Positions 1 to 7,302 of a stretch of 10,717 bases of DNA are shown here, piece after piece. Each line of letters begins with the position of its first letter. Positions within the stretch are counted from its first letter, which is position 1. The stretch comes from Desulfobacteraceae bacterium. Lineage in GTDB: Bacteria; Desulfobacterota; Desulfobacteria; Desulfobacterales; SURF-15. The translations under genes were made by a program, and so were the position numbers. The notes under the pieces were generated by a model that saw only the letters and a program-made list of their open reading frames with translations, did not search any database and was not told where the DNA came from. The stretch covers positions 1 to 10,717 of the forward strand of contig QZKK01000112.1 of NCBI GenBank assembly GCA_003599475.1, in the 5' to 3' direction.

Positions 1-4
1 CAGG

Positions 5-41
5 CATCGAATGAAGAGATGAACATCGAACATCGAATGAA
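5..41. repeat. Heptad micro-repeat at the ATPase gene start
   Basis: The 11-mer CATCGAATGAA occurs at 5-15 and again at 31-41. Between them are two tandem GAACATC units (21-27, 28-34). The pattern looks like a short intergenic tandem repeat that has been captured in the 5' end of the following reading frame, because it encodes the first residues (NIEHRM) of the ATPase. It has no obvious ribosome binding site function. Confidence 0.6.
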
Positions 42-1059
42 AGAAAAAACATCCAGTGCAGAGCTGCCTTTTCGATCGAATGCCGGAAGCGGCACGGCCG
101 AGCTCGTAAGAACCGAAGATGTAAAGAAGCATTACCCTTTGAAGAAGGGATTGTTCGCGAGCGCGGAAGGACACGTCAAAGCGGTCGACGGGGTGTCTAT
201 CCGGATCGCGGAACGGGAAATCCTAGGGCTTGTGGGGGAGAGCGGCTGCGGCAAATCGACCCTGGGCCGGGTGATCCTGCGTCTTGAAGACGCCACCGAA
301 GGGAGAGTTTTCTTCGACGGACAGGATGTGTCCAGGCTTGCCAAAGAAGAGCTGCGGCGCCTGCGGGCGAAAATGCAGATTATCTTCCAGGACCCTTTCT
401 CGTCCCTGAATCCGAGATACACCGTCGATCAGCTGGTCCGGGAGCCGTTGATCATCCACCGGCAGGGAGATTCCGCTTCGCGGAAGGAAAGGGTGCTGAC
501 CCTTCTAAAAGAGGTCGGATTGAATGAGGAGCATCTGTATCGGTTTCCGCATCAGTTTTCAGGGGGTCAGCGTCAACGAATCGGGGTTGCCAGAGCGCTC
601 GCGCTGAATCCGAAATTTATCGTCTGCGACGAACCGGTATCGGCGCTGGATGTGTCGATCCAGGCCCAGGTGATGAATCTATTGCAGGATCTGCAGCGAA
701 AACTCGGGCTGACCTACCTCTTCATCTCCCATGACCTCTCGGTGGTCAGGCACCTGTGCAACCGGATTGCGGTCATGTACCTAGGCAGGATTGTCGAAAT
801 GTCTCCCACCGAAATCCTGCACGATCATGCGCGGCATCCTTACACCCGGGCTTTATTGTCCGCTTCACCGATCGCCAATCCGAATCTGAAGCGCAAGCGC
901 ATCATTTTAAAAGGAGATGTGCCCAGCCCCGTCGATCCGCCTTCAGGGTGCCACTTTCATACCCGCTGCCCTCGATCCGAAGCGCGCTGCCGCACCCAGG
1001 TTCCGCCGCCGGCGGAGGTTTCCCCCGGGCATTGGGTCCGCTGCTTCGACTGCGCCTGA
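19..1059 (+). CDS. Peptide ABC transporter ATP-binding protein, DppF/OppF type
   Basis: This is the cytoplasmic ATPase subunit that powers a family-5 oligopeptide/dipeptide importer. Visible motifs are Walker A GESGCGKST (about 73-81), Q-loop Gln124, signature SGGQRQR (181-187), Walker B FIVCDE (200-205) and switch His238. The oligopeptide-transporter C-terminal extension follows (RHPYTRALL from about 272, then GCHFHTRCP). That tail has Cys311, 317, 324, 342 and 345, a CX5CX6C pattern typical of this subfamily. The usual domain begins near residue 28 (AELVRTEDVKKHYP). The first 28 residues match no domain and are partly encoded by micro-repeat, so the true start could be Met7 (position 37) or later; no clear Shine-Dalgarno is visible. 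A minus-1-frame TGA at 20-22 would give an ATGA overlap with an upstream gene such as dppD, but that gene is outside the window. It converges with the DppC-type gene, 23 bases away. Confidence 0.93.
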   Translation: MNIEHRMKEKTSSAELPFRSNAGSGTAELVRTEDVKKHYPLKKGLFASAEGHVKAVDGVSIRIAEREILGLVGESGCGKSTLGRVILRLEDATEGRVFFDGQDVSRLAKEELRRLRAKMQIIFQDPFSSLNPRYTVDQLVREPLIIHRQGDSASRKERVLTLLKEVGLNEEHLYRFPHQFSGGQRQRIGVARALALNPKFIVCDEPVSALDVSIQAQVMNLLQDLQRKLGLTYLFISHDLSVVRHLCNRIAVMYLGRIVEMSPTEILHDHARHPYTRALLSASPIANPNLKRKRIILKGDVPSPVDPPSGCHFHTRCPRSEARCRTQVPPPAEVSPGHWVRCFDCA

Positions 1060-1082
1060 TCTCCTGCATGAACTTCAAAGTG

Positions 1083-1943
1083 TCAATAATTCTCGAGCCG
1101 GGGATCCAGCACATCCCTCAATCCGTCGCCGAACAGATTGATGGCCAGAATAATGATCATGATGGTCAGCCCCGGGAAAGTGCTCAGCCACCAGGCCCGG
1201 CTCAAATAGTTTTTGCTCTCGCTCAACATGGTCCCGAGCGAAGGCTCGGGCGGCTGGATGCCGAGCCCCAAAAAGCTCAACCCGGCCTCCAGCACGATGA
1301 CCGTTGCCATGTTCAAGGTGATCAGGACCATCACCGACGACAGCGTATTCGGAAAAATATAGCGGGTAATGATGCGCAGATCGGACGCACCTGCCGCATA
1401 GGCGGAAGTTACGAAATCTTTTTCCCGCAGCGAGAGGCTCTCGCCTCGAACCATGCGGGCATAGGCCATCCACTGCGTAAGCCCGATCACCAGAATGAGC
1501 ACCTCGATGCTGCTTCCGAGGACCACGATGACGGAAATGGCCAGCAGGATCAGCGGGATGGCAAGCTGCACATCTGCGATTCGCATGATGATGTCGTCGA
1601 AAATGCCGCCGTAAAAACCGGCGACCAGGCCGAGGACAATTCCGAAAACGGCAGAGATCAGCACGGCAAGAATCCCGATGAGCAGCGAAACCCGGATTCC
1701 GTAAAGAATCCTGCTGAAAACGTCTCTTCCGAGTTGATCCGTACCCAAAAGATAGCGCCGGCCTTCGGCATCTCTCCACAGCGGCGGCTTCAGCTTGTTT
1801 CCAAGCTCCTGATCGTAAGGGCTGTAAGGAGCTAAAAGACCCGTAAACGTTCCGCAGAAAATCGTGATCAGCAAAACGATGCTGCTGAAAAAGATCATCT
1901 TGTTCCCGCGGACTTTGCGTAAAAAATTACCGGTTTTATTCAT
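1083..1943 (-). CDS. Peptide ABC transporter permease, DppC type
   Basis: This is an inner-membrane permease of the dipeptide/oligopeptide importer, 286 residues, typical length for DppC/OppC. An N-terminal membrane segment (about 17-38) is followed by the subfamily motif LLGTDQLGRDVFSRILYGIR (about 65-84) and several hydrophobic segments. The EAA loop that docks on the ATPase is at about 176-205 (DFVTSAYAAGASDLRIITR, then FPNTL). The frame is open upstream to 2000, but the first Met there would add residues read from inside the dppB-type gene. The ATG at 1943 is preferred because it overlaps the dppB-type stop by 8 bases, has AGGA a few bases upstream, and gives the usual N-terminus. It is probably translationally coupled to the permease before it. 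The last 23 bases before the convergent ATPase stop hold no visible terminator. Confidence 0.93.
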   Translation of the reverse strand: MNKTGNFLRKVRGNKMIFFSSIVLLITIFCGTFTGLLAPYSPYDQELGNKLKPPLWRDAEGRRYLLGTDQLGRDVFSRILYGIRVSLLIGILAVLISAVFGIVLGLVAGFYGGIFDDIIMRIADVQLAIPLILLAISVIVVLGSSIEVLILVIGLTQWMAYARMVRGESLSLREKDFVTSAYAAGASDLRIITRYIFPNTLSSVMVLITLNMATVIVLEAGLSFLGLGIQPPEPSLGTMLSESKNYLSRAWWLSTFPGLTIMIIILAINLFGDGLRDVLDPRLENY

Positions 1944-2859
1944 AACGGATCCTGGGATCGATGAGGGTGTAAAGAATATCGATGAGAAAATTGGTCGCAA
2001 CCACCCCTACGGAGACGACAAGCACGATGGCTTGGATGACCGGAAAATCGCGGTTGTAAATGGACTGCACCGCAAGCCAGCCGACACCCGGATAAGCGAA
2101 AATCTGCTCGGTGATGACCGCCCCGCCCAACAGCAGGGCGACATGCAGCCCCATGATCGTGATAATCGGGATGAGGGCGTTGCGCAGCGCATGCTTTGCG
2201 ACGACCCATGCTTCACGGACCCCCTTGGCCCGTGCCGTCTGGATATAATCCATCTCCAGAACCTCCAGCATGCTGGAGCGGGTGATGCGGGCAAAGGATG
2301 CCATCTCGAAAGCCCCCAGCGTGACGGCCGGCATGATGACATGGGAGAGATCTCCGCCGCCATAGCCGGAAATGGGCAGGAGATGCAGTTTTACCCCTAT
2401 GATCATGATCAGCATGATTCCCAGCCAGAAGCTGGGGATGGATTGGCCCAGAAACGTAATCGTCATGCCGGCCACGTCGAAAAACCCGTTGCGTTTTATG
2501 GCGGAAACGATGCCGATGGGAACGGCGACGGTAAGCGCCCAAAACAAGGTGAATGCCAGGAGTCTGAGTGTCGCCGGGATGCGCTGAAAAACGAGTCCGA
2601 TGGCAGGTTCCTGGTATCGAATGGAATCTCCGAAGTCGCCCAGAGCCGCCTTTTTCAGAAAGATCAGGTACTGGACGGGCATGGGCTTGTCCAGTCCGAG
2701 ATCCTTGCGAATGGCTTCCCGATCCTCGACGGAAGTGCCGAAATCCACCATGATGCTGACCGGATCGCCGGTCAGGCGGGAAATCACGAAGACGGCCATG
2801 GAGATGCCGAAGATGATGATGATCGAATGGATGAGCCTTTTTACGAGATAACCGGACAT
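1936..2859 (-). CDS. Peptide ABC transporter permease, DppB type
   Basis: This inner-membrane permease is the partner of the DppC-type gene, 307 residues from the chosen start. MSGYLVKRLIHSIIIIFGIS is the classic DppB N-terminus. LTGDP follows at about 29-33 and hydrophobic segments lie near 100-120, 143-158, 233-250 and 276-298. The EAA loop is DYIQTARAKGVREAWVVAKH (about 204-223), followed by ALRNALIP. The C-terminal DPRIRYE is also characteristic. The frame extends upstream to 2913, but those 18 extra residues are read out of the adjacent inverted repeat and lack family similarity. The ATG at 2859 has no convincing Shine-Dalgarno, which is odd for a gene separated by more than 100 bases from the gene before it. 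Confidence 0.93.
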   Translation of the reverse strand: MSGYLVKRLIHSIIIIFGISMAVFVISRLTGDPVSIMVDFGTSVEDREAIRKDLGLDKPMPVQYLIFLKKAALGDFGDSIRYQEPAIGLVFQRIPATLRLLAFTLFWALTVAVPIGIVSAIKRNGFFDVAGMTITFLGQSIPSFWLGIMLIMIIGVKLHLLPISGYGGGDLSHVIMPAVTLGAFEMASFARITRSSMLEVLEMDYIQTARAKGVREAWVVAKHALRNALIPIITIMGLHVALLLGGAVITEQIFAYPGVGWLAVQSIYNRDFPVIQAIVLVVSVGVVATNFLIDILYTLIDPRIRYE

Positions 2860-2892
2860 GGTGTAAAGAATCGTTTTTTGCGCAATGGCCGA

Positions 2893-2963
2893 GCCACAAA
2901 GGCACGAAGACACTAAGATTACAGTTTTCCTGTTCCCTCTTTGTGTCTTGGTGTCTTGGTGGC
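2893..2963. repeat. Inverted repeat of degenerate 8-base units between binding-protein and permease genes
   Basis: The left arm is 2893-2917 (begins GCCACAAAGG) and the right arm is 2939-2963 (ends TCTTGGTGGC). The arms are reverse complements at 21 of 25 positions, with a 21-base loop. Inside the loop, ACAG (2921-2924) can pair with CTGT (2930-2933). Each arm is itself made of degenerate 8-base units of the kind CACAAAGN/CACCAAGN. On the transcribed minus strand it would form a long hairpin between the binding-protein and permease cistrons. No T run follows it, so it looks more like a stability or processing element, or a neutral intergenic repeat, than a terminator. I recognise this word family as common between genes of environmental bacteria, but could not check its copy number. 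Confidence 0.75.
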
Positions 2964-2975
2964 TGAACTTTTACG

Positions 2976-4511
2976 TTATTTCTTCAGATACGCTCCGGAC
3001 AGATTGATGTCTTCATCCGATCGCGGCTCCCAGACCAGACGTTTGTTCACTCCATAGATATCCCGCTGCTGATAGAGGAAGGCAAACGGCGGATCGGCCC
3101 ACATCTCCCGCAGGGCCATCTGAAGGTATTGGCTGTGTTTTTGAGGATCGATCGTGCGGGCGGCCTGGTCGATGTACTCATCCACCTTATCGTTTTTGTA
3201 CCAGGAAAACATCGCCCCGCTGCGCACACAGGTATTGATCATATCCCAGACATCGAACTGGCTGTTGCCCCAGGCGGCATACATGAATTCCGGCATTTCA
3301 TGAGCCTGGGTTTTTTTGGCGAACACGCCGAATTCCACCGCCTCCACCCGGGTTTTGATGCCGACTTTGGTGAGCATGCCGGCGATGGCTTCGCATGCCT
3401 GAACATCATTCAGGTAGCGTCCTCTCGGGGTGAGGATCGTCGCCTCGAAACCGTCGGGATAGCCCGCCTCTTTCAGCAGTTGTTTGGCTTTTTGCGGGTC
3501 ATAAGGGTAGAATTGCTCCTCCGGGTCCCATCCGATGAAGGAATTCGGTGCTACGGTGGATACCCGGTAGCCGTTTCCGCCCATGACGTTTTCAATCAGC
3601 GACTTCACGTCGATGGCATAGTTGACGGCCTTGCGGACCCGGGAATCTTTGAGCTTGTCCATCAGCGCATTGATCCACACTGCGGCCACCCGGACACTGG
3701 GTACGAATTTAACTTCCAGGTCCTGGTTCTCCTGGACCTCACTCACGTTGTCCGGTTTGAGATTTGCAACGATGTCCACGCTGCCGACTTGCAGCTCGGC
3801 GATTCGCGTCGCATCCTCGGGGATGGGGCGAAAGACGACCTCATCGATTTTCGGTGTGCCTTTCCAGTAATCTTTCTTGGCAACCAGGACAAGCTCGCCG
3901 CCCTTCATCCAGCTCTCCAGCAGATAAGGCCCCGTGCCGACGGGTTTGGTGGCCAGCTTCTCGAAGTTATCCTTTTTCGTATACTCGATGGGAACCATGT
4001 ATTTCGTGCATGCGTACGAGAGCAGGAGCGGATCCGGGTACTTGGTGACCAGGCGGACCGTGTTTTCGTCGATGATCTGCACTTCCCCGATGCTTTTGAA
4101 GTCTCGGGAATTCTTGGTTTTCTTCGCTCCGGGGAGCAGCCCCGCCACCCGCTCATAATTGTACTTGACCACCTTGGCATCGAAGGGCTCCCCGTTTGAA
4201 AACGCGATCCCCTTGCGGAGCTTGAATTCAAGCGTCTTGTCATCGATGATCTTCCAGGATTCCGCCAGATCCGGCTGGATTTTTTCATTCGAATCCCTCT
4301 CCAGCAGCGCATCGTAAATGTGGAGAATGACGTTGTTCGTCGAATTTTCACGGTGCATATCCGGGTCCAGCACCGTCGGCTCGACGCCCTGGGCGACCAC
4401 GACGCGGGTTTTGCATTCCGCCGTCCGAACCCCCCATCCGACGACCGACAAGCACAGCACGATGACTGGCGGGATCAAAAGCCCGGCATTCCGGAAATTA
4501 ATCGCTTTCAT
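2976..4511 (-). CDS. Extracellular solute-binding protein, family 5 (peptide ABC transporter)
   Basis: This periplasmic or exported receptor captures peptides and delivers them to the permease pair encoded downstream; it has 511 residues. The N-terminus is a Sec signal peptide: Lys2 and Arg7, a hydrophobic core at about 10-26, and likely cleavage near 30-34. Cys33 lies in TAEC, which is not a good lipobox, so I do not call it a lipoprotein. Family-5 motifs include EPTVLDPDMHRENSTNNV (about 44-61), the PDLAESW block at about 80-86, the KLRKGIAFSNGEPFDAKVV region (about 97-115) and PVGTGPY. The start is supported by AAGGAGG at 4525-4519, 7 bases before the ATG. It is 62 bases downstream of the amidohydrolase gene on the same strand. 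The ligand could be di- or oligopeptides or another family-5 substrate such as glutathione; sequence alone does not decide. Confidence 0.93.
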   Translation of the reverse strand: MKAINFRNAGLLIPPVIVLCLSVVGWGVRTAECKTRVVVAQGVEPTVLDPDMHRENSTNNVILHIYDALLERDSNEKIQPDLAESWKIIDDKTLEFKLRKGIAFSNGEPFDAKVVKYNYERVAGLLPGAKKTKNSRDFKSIGEVQIIDENTVRLVTKYPDPLLLSYACTKYMVPIEYTKKDNFEKLATKPVGTGPYLLESWMKGGELVLVAKKDYWKGTPKIDEVVFRPIPEDATRIAELQVGSVDIVANLKPDNVSEVQENQDLEVKFVPSVRVAAVWINALMDKLKDSRVRKAVNYAIDVKSLIENVMGGNGYRVSTVAPNSFIGWDPEEQFYPYDPQKAKQLLKEAGYPDGFEATILTPRGRYLNDVQACEAIAGMLTKVGIKTRVEAVEFGVFAKKTQAHEMPEFMYAAWGNSQFDVWDMINTCVRSGAMFSWYKNDKVDEYIDQAARTIDPQKHSQYLQMALREMWADPPFAFLYQQRDIYGVNKRLVWEPRSDEDINLSGAYLKK

Positions 4512-4573
4512 CGGGTTTCCTCCTTCGGCTGCAATCGATAAAATGCAACTTGGTTATCCACAAAGCTCAAGCA

Positions 4574-5806
4574 TCATTCCAATTTCGAAGCCAGCTTTCC
4601 TCTCTTGAAAACCATTTCGATTCTTTCGACATTCTGCAGGATTTTAATGTCTTCGAGCGGGTTGCCGTCGACCACGATGAGGTCTGCGGTTTTTCCTCTT
4701 TCAAGGGTGCCGAGGTCATAGAGCCGCAGGGCTTCGGCGGCTGTTGCGGTGGCCGCCCGAATGGCCTGCATTTCCGAAAACCCGTGGGCAACCAGGCATT
4801 CCAGCTCATAAGCGCTTTCGCCGTGATAGTTAAACGGAGTGCCGGCATCTGTTCCGACGATGATCTTCACCCCGGCGGCTATGGCCTTTTTCAGATTGGC
4901 GCTGTGAGCGGTTTGGAAATATTTGACCTTTTCGATCGTATACTCAGGAACCCCTCCCTCTTTGCCGTGCTTCAGCGTCTTGAACGCTGCCAGAGTCGGC
5001 ACCAGATAGGCATCTTTTTCAAGCAACAACTCGATGCCTTCATCATCCAGGAAACTCCCGTGCTCGATGGTGCGCACCCCAGCTCTTAAGGCATTTTTGA
5101 TGCCGTCTGCGCCGATGGCATGAGCGGCCGTCGTTTTTCCGTATTTAAGTGCTTCTTCGACTGCCGCCTGCATCTCCTCGATCGTCAGTTGGGCCACCGT
5201 CGGAGGACCCGGCGACATGCCGCCTCCGGTGGCCATCAGCTTGATGTTGTCCGCCCCGGCCTTGAGCTGCTCCCGCGCAGCCTTTCTGGCTTCAATCGGG
5301 CCGTCGACAATCCGGCCCATACCTTGAATGCGGGCATGGGGAGGGAACATGTCTCCATGACCGCCGGTAATGGTCAGGCAGCAGCCGCTGGCGCAAATAC
5401 CGGGCCCTGCGATATCGCCGGCTTCGATCGCGGCTTTGACGGCGACATCGAGCTGCCCCTTGTCCCCCATGGTGCGGATGGTGGTGAATCCGGATTCGAG
5501 GATCCGTTTGACTTTTTTGACGGCTTTAAGTGCCGTCAGGGTGGGACTCTCCATGATCATCTCGCTGAAATAATTCGGGCTCCCGTGCAGGCTCAGATGA
5601 ACATGGGTATCGATGAGCCCCGGCATCAGCGTCATGCCGTTCAAATCCAATATTTCGGGCTCCGGATATCCCGGGATCGCCTGATGATCTTCCTGACCGG
5701 CATAGACGATTTTGGAGCCCTCGATCACGACGCATCCGTTTATTTGCGGCGGATTTCCGGTTCCGTCGATCAGCAGTGCATTTTTGAAAATTTTGACTGC
5801 ATCCAT
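4574..5806 (-). CDS. Metal-dependent amidohydrolase, imidazolonepropionase/prolidase-like
   Basis: This is a cytoplasmic TIM-barrel amidohydrolase of 410 residues with no signal peptide. Visible active-site elements are HVH (His68, His70) after the first strand, a likely carboxylated lysine in DNIKLMATGGG (Lys189), His229 in AAHAIGADG, His249 in EHG, and Asp320 in GTDAGTP. TITGGHGD (about 145-152) and EHGSFLDDEG are typical of the branch that includes Xaa-Pro/Lys-Pro carboxypeptidases and imidazolonepropionase-like proteins. The C-terminal strands (GKTADLIVVDGNPLEDI) complete the accessory beta domain. Sitting first in line with a peptide binding protein and permeases, it probably cleaves imported peptides, which is inference. 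The frame is open to 5956. The ATG at 5806 is preceded by a GATGGA-like weak Shine-Dalgarno; the ATG at 5818 is an alternative start. Residues further upstream have no family similarity. Confidence 0.88.
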   Translation of the reverse strand: MDAVKIFKNALLIDGTGNPPQINGCVVIEGSKIVYAGQEDHQAIPGYPEPEILDLNGMTLMPGLIDTHVHLSLHGSPNYFSEMIMESPTLTALKAVKKVKRILESGFTTIRTMGDKGQLDVAVKAAIEAGDIAGPGICASGCCLTITGGHGDMFPPHARIQGMGRIVDGPIEARKAAREQLKAGADNIKLMATGGGMSPGPPTVAQLTIEEMQAAVEEALKYGKTTAAHAIGADGIKNALRAGVRTIEHGSFLDDEGIELLLEKDAYLVPTLAAFKTLKHGKEGGVPEYTIEKVKYFQTAHSANLKKAIAAGVKIIVGTDAGTPFNYHGESAYELECLVAHGFSEMQAIRAATATAAEALRLYDLGTLERGKTADLIVVDGNPLEDIKILQNVERIEMVFKRGKLASKLE

Positions 5807-5885
5807 ACCGTATTCCATCTGTTTTGACGGTTTAGACGAAATCAGCCGGCAACTCCGGGAGAGCTCCTGGTGCTTCGGAATGATG

Positions 5886-5912
5886 ACTGTATGGAAGCTA
5901 ACGGAATGGCAA
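5886..5912 (-). promoter_or_regulatory. Weak candidate promoter for the amidohydrolase gene
   Basis: Reading the minus strand, TTGCCA (5912-5907) is followed after 15 bases by TACAGT (5891-5886). These match the sigma70 -35 and -10 consensus at 5/6 and 4/6 but with a short spacer. A perfect TTGACA also lies at 5931-5926, with only CATTCC at the right distance. Either may drive the minus-strand operon. The evidence is motif matching only. Confidence 0.22.
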
Positions 5913-5932
5913 AGGGCTGCTTGTTTGTCAAT

Positions 5933-5962
5933 AAAAAAATCGCCGCAGCCTCTCAAACGGCG
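5933..5962 (-). terminator. Terminator-like hairpin with T run facing the amidohydrolase gene
   Basis: On the minus strand CGCCG (5962-5958) and CGGCG (5945-5941) can form a 5-bp stem with a 12-base loop, followed after one base by seven T (5939-5933). The form is that of a weak intrinsic terminator. No gene is seen just upstream on this strand, since kbl runs the other way. It could stop antisense transcripts from the kbl side, or act as an attenuator if the amidohydrolase operon has an upstream promoter. The short stem and large loop keep confidence low. Confidence 0.3.
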
Positions 5963-5972
5963 GGATTGGTAT

Positions 5973-5994
5973 AGGCCGAAATGGGATTTGGCCT
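5973..5994. other. Small hairpin in the divergent intergenic region
   Basis: AGGCCGAA (5973-5980) and TTTGGCCT (5987-5994) pair over 8 positions with one G-T pair around a 6-base loop. It lies between the kbl promoter and the amidohydrolase leader. It may be an operator dyad or a leader hairpin. No function can be assigned. Confidence 0.3.
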
Positions 5995-6004
5995 GCAGTC
6001 AACA

Positions 6005-6017
6005 ATCGGCTGCCGAT
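6005..6017. promoter_or_regulatory. 13-base palindrome upstream of the kbl promoter
   Basis: ATCGGC-T-GCCGAT is a perfect 6-bp dyad around one base. It ends 23 bases before the -35 box at 6041, a position suited to an activator or repressor of the kbl-tdh unit or of the divergent amidohydrolase operon. I do not recognise it as the site of a named regulator. Confidence 0.35.
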
Positions 6018-6040
6018 CAGACTCCATAAGCGATTCCGCC

Positions 6041-6069
6041 TTGACAATCCCTATGGGGTATTCTAGGAT
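6041..6069 (+). promoter_or_regulatory. Sigma70-type promoter for kbl-tdh
   Basis: A perfect -35 TTGACA (6041-6046) is followed by a 17-base spacer and TAGGAT (6064-6069), which keeps the three most conserved -10 positions. Transcription would begin near 6076, leaving a leader of about 40 bases before the kbl start. The spacer contains CCCTATGGG, a small dyad. Confidence 0.6.
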
Positions 6070-6114
6070 AAACGCCATATTGTTGATTTTCTTGCATTAG
6101 AACAGGGGGTGGAT

Positions 6115-7302
6115 ATGTACGGCACCTTTCAGACGTATCTAGAGGATGTGCTTGCAGATCTTACAGGGTCCGGCCTCTTCAAAAACGAGCGGTACATCCG
6201 ATCTCCTCAGGAAGCCCACATCCGGGTGGGCGAGAAAGAAGTCCTCAATCTATGCGCCAACAACTACCTGGGTCTTGCCAACCATCCCGAAATCATCGAG
6301 GCCGCGAAAGCGGCCCTCGACGCGCGCGGATTCGGAATGGCATCGGTGCGCTTCATCTGCGGCACCCAGGATATCCACCATGAGCTGGAGAAAAAAATCA
6401 GCGCCTTCTTCGGCACCGGCGACACGATCCTCTACACCTCCTGCTTCGACGCAAATACCGGCTTGTTCGAGACCCTGCTGGGAGAAGAGGACGCCATCGT
6501 ATCGGATGCGCTGAACCACGCTTCCATCATCGACGGCATCCGCCTGTGCAAGGCCGCAAGGTACCGCTATGATCACGGGGATATGCAATCCCTCGAAGAG
6601 CGTCTGAAGGAAGCTTCCGGCGCCCGGCACCGGATGATCGCAACCGACGGGGTATTCAGCATGGACGGCGATCTGGCCCGCCTGGACCGCATCTGCGAGC
6701 TGGCCGAGAAATACGATGCACTGGTCATGGTGGACGACAGCCATGCCACCGGCTTCATCGGAGCCACCGGAGGCGGCACCCCGGAGCTTTTCGGGGTTCA
6801 AAAAAGAATCGACGTCCTCACATCGACTCTCGGAAAAGCTCTGGGCGGCGCCTCGGGGGGATTTACAACGGGCCGCAAAGAGATCGTCACCATGCTCAGG
6901 CAGCGATCGCGTCCATACCTTTTCTCGAACGCCCTGCCGCCGCCGCTTGTGGCGGCAGCTCTCAAGGTGATCGATCTTTTGAAGGATTCGAATGATCTGA
7001 GGCAACGGTTGAAAAAAAATACGCAGTTTTTCCGGGAAAACATCGTTAAGCAGGGCTTTACCGTAAAGCCCGGAAGCCATCCGATCGTCCCGGTCATGCT
7101 GGGGGATGCAAAGGTTGCCCAGCAGATGGCCGCGATGCTTCTGGAAGAGGGCCTCTATGTGGTCGGCTTCTTTTATCCCGTGGTGCCGAAAGGGCAAGCC
7201 CGCATTCGGGTGCAGATCTCTGCCGCTCACACGATCGGTGACCTCGAATTTGCATTGGAAAAATTGGAAAAAGTCGGACGCAGACTGGAGATTCTCAAAT
7301 GA
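6115..7302 (+). CDS. kbl: 2-amino-3-ketobutyrate CoA ligase (glycine C-acetyltransferase)
   Basis: This PLP enzyme of the alpha-oxoamine synthase family cleaves 2-amino-3-oxobutyrate with CoA to glycine and acetyl-CoA, the second step of threonine catabolism. At 395 residues it closely matches the E. coli Kbl length. Recognisable blocks are [15 protein letters not shown] (47-61), [15 protein letters not shown] (72-86), [17 protein letters not shown] (130-146), VDDSHATGF (206-214), the PLP lysine in [12 protein letters not shown] (Lys241), and the Kbl-specific [15 protein letters not shown] near the C-terminus. An in-frame GTG at 6109 exists. The ATG at 6115 is preferred because AGGGGG (6104-6109) lies 5 bases before it and the N-terminus then fits the family. 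The last four bases overlap tdh (ATGA), so the two are almost certainly one translationally coupled operon. Confidence 0.97.
   Translation: MYGTFQTYLEDVLADLTGSGLFKNERYIRSPQEAHIRVGEKEVLNLCANNYLGLANHPEIIEAAKAALDARGFGMASVRFICGTQDIHHELEKKISAFFGTGDTILYTSCFDANTGLFETLLGEEDAIVSDALNHASIIDGIRLCKAARYRYDHGDMQSLEERLKEASGARHRMIATDGVFSMDGDLARLDRICELAEKYDALVMVDDSHATGFIGATGGGTPELFGVQKRIDVLTSTLGKALGGASGGFTTGRKEIVTMLRQRSRPYLFSNALPPPLVAAALKVIDLLKDSNDLRQRLKKNTQFFRENIVKQGFTVKPGSHPIVPVMLGDAKVAQQMAAMLLEEGLYVVGFFYPVVPKGQARIRVQISAAHTIGDLEFALEKLEKVGRRLEILK

Noticed and set aside
756..4199. Long open frames of about 350 codons on the plus strand opposite the permease and binding-protein genes (756-1835, 1864-2916, 3129-4199)
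   Set aside because: They mirror strongly supported minus-strand genes. Their translations are rich in Asp, His, Gly and Gln without hydrophobic or domain patterns, as expected of antisense frames in GC-rich DNA.
5907..5922. Sigma54-type promoter (TGGCA then TGC) in the divergent gap
   Set aside because: The distance between the GG and GC elements is one base too short for the strict sigma54 spacing.
5807..5956. N-terminal extension of the amidohydrolase from 5956
   Set aside because: The added 50 residues have no family similarity, no signal peptide, and cover the promoter-like and terminator-like sequences.
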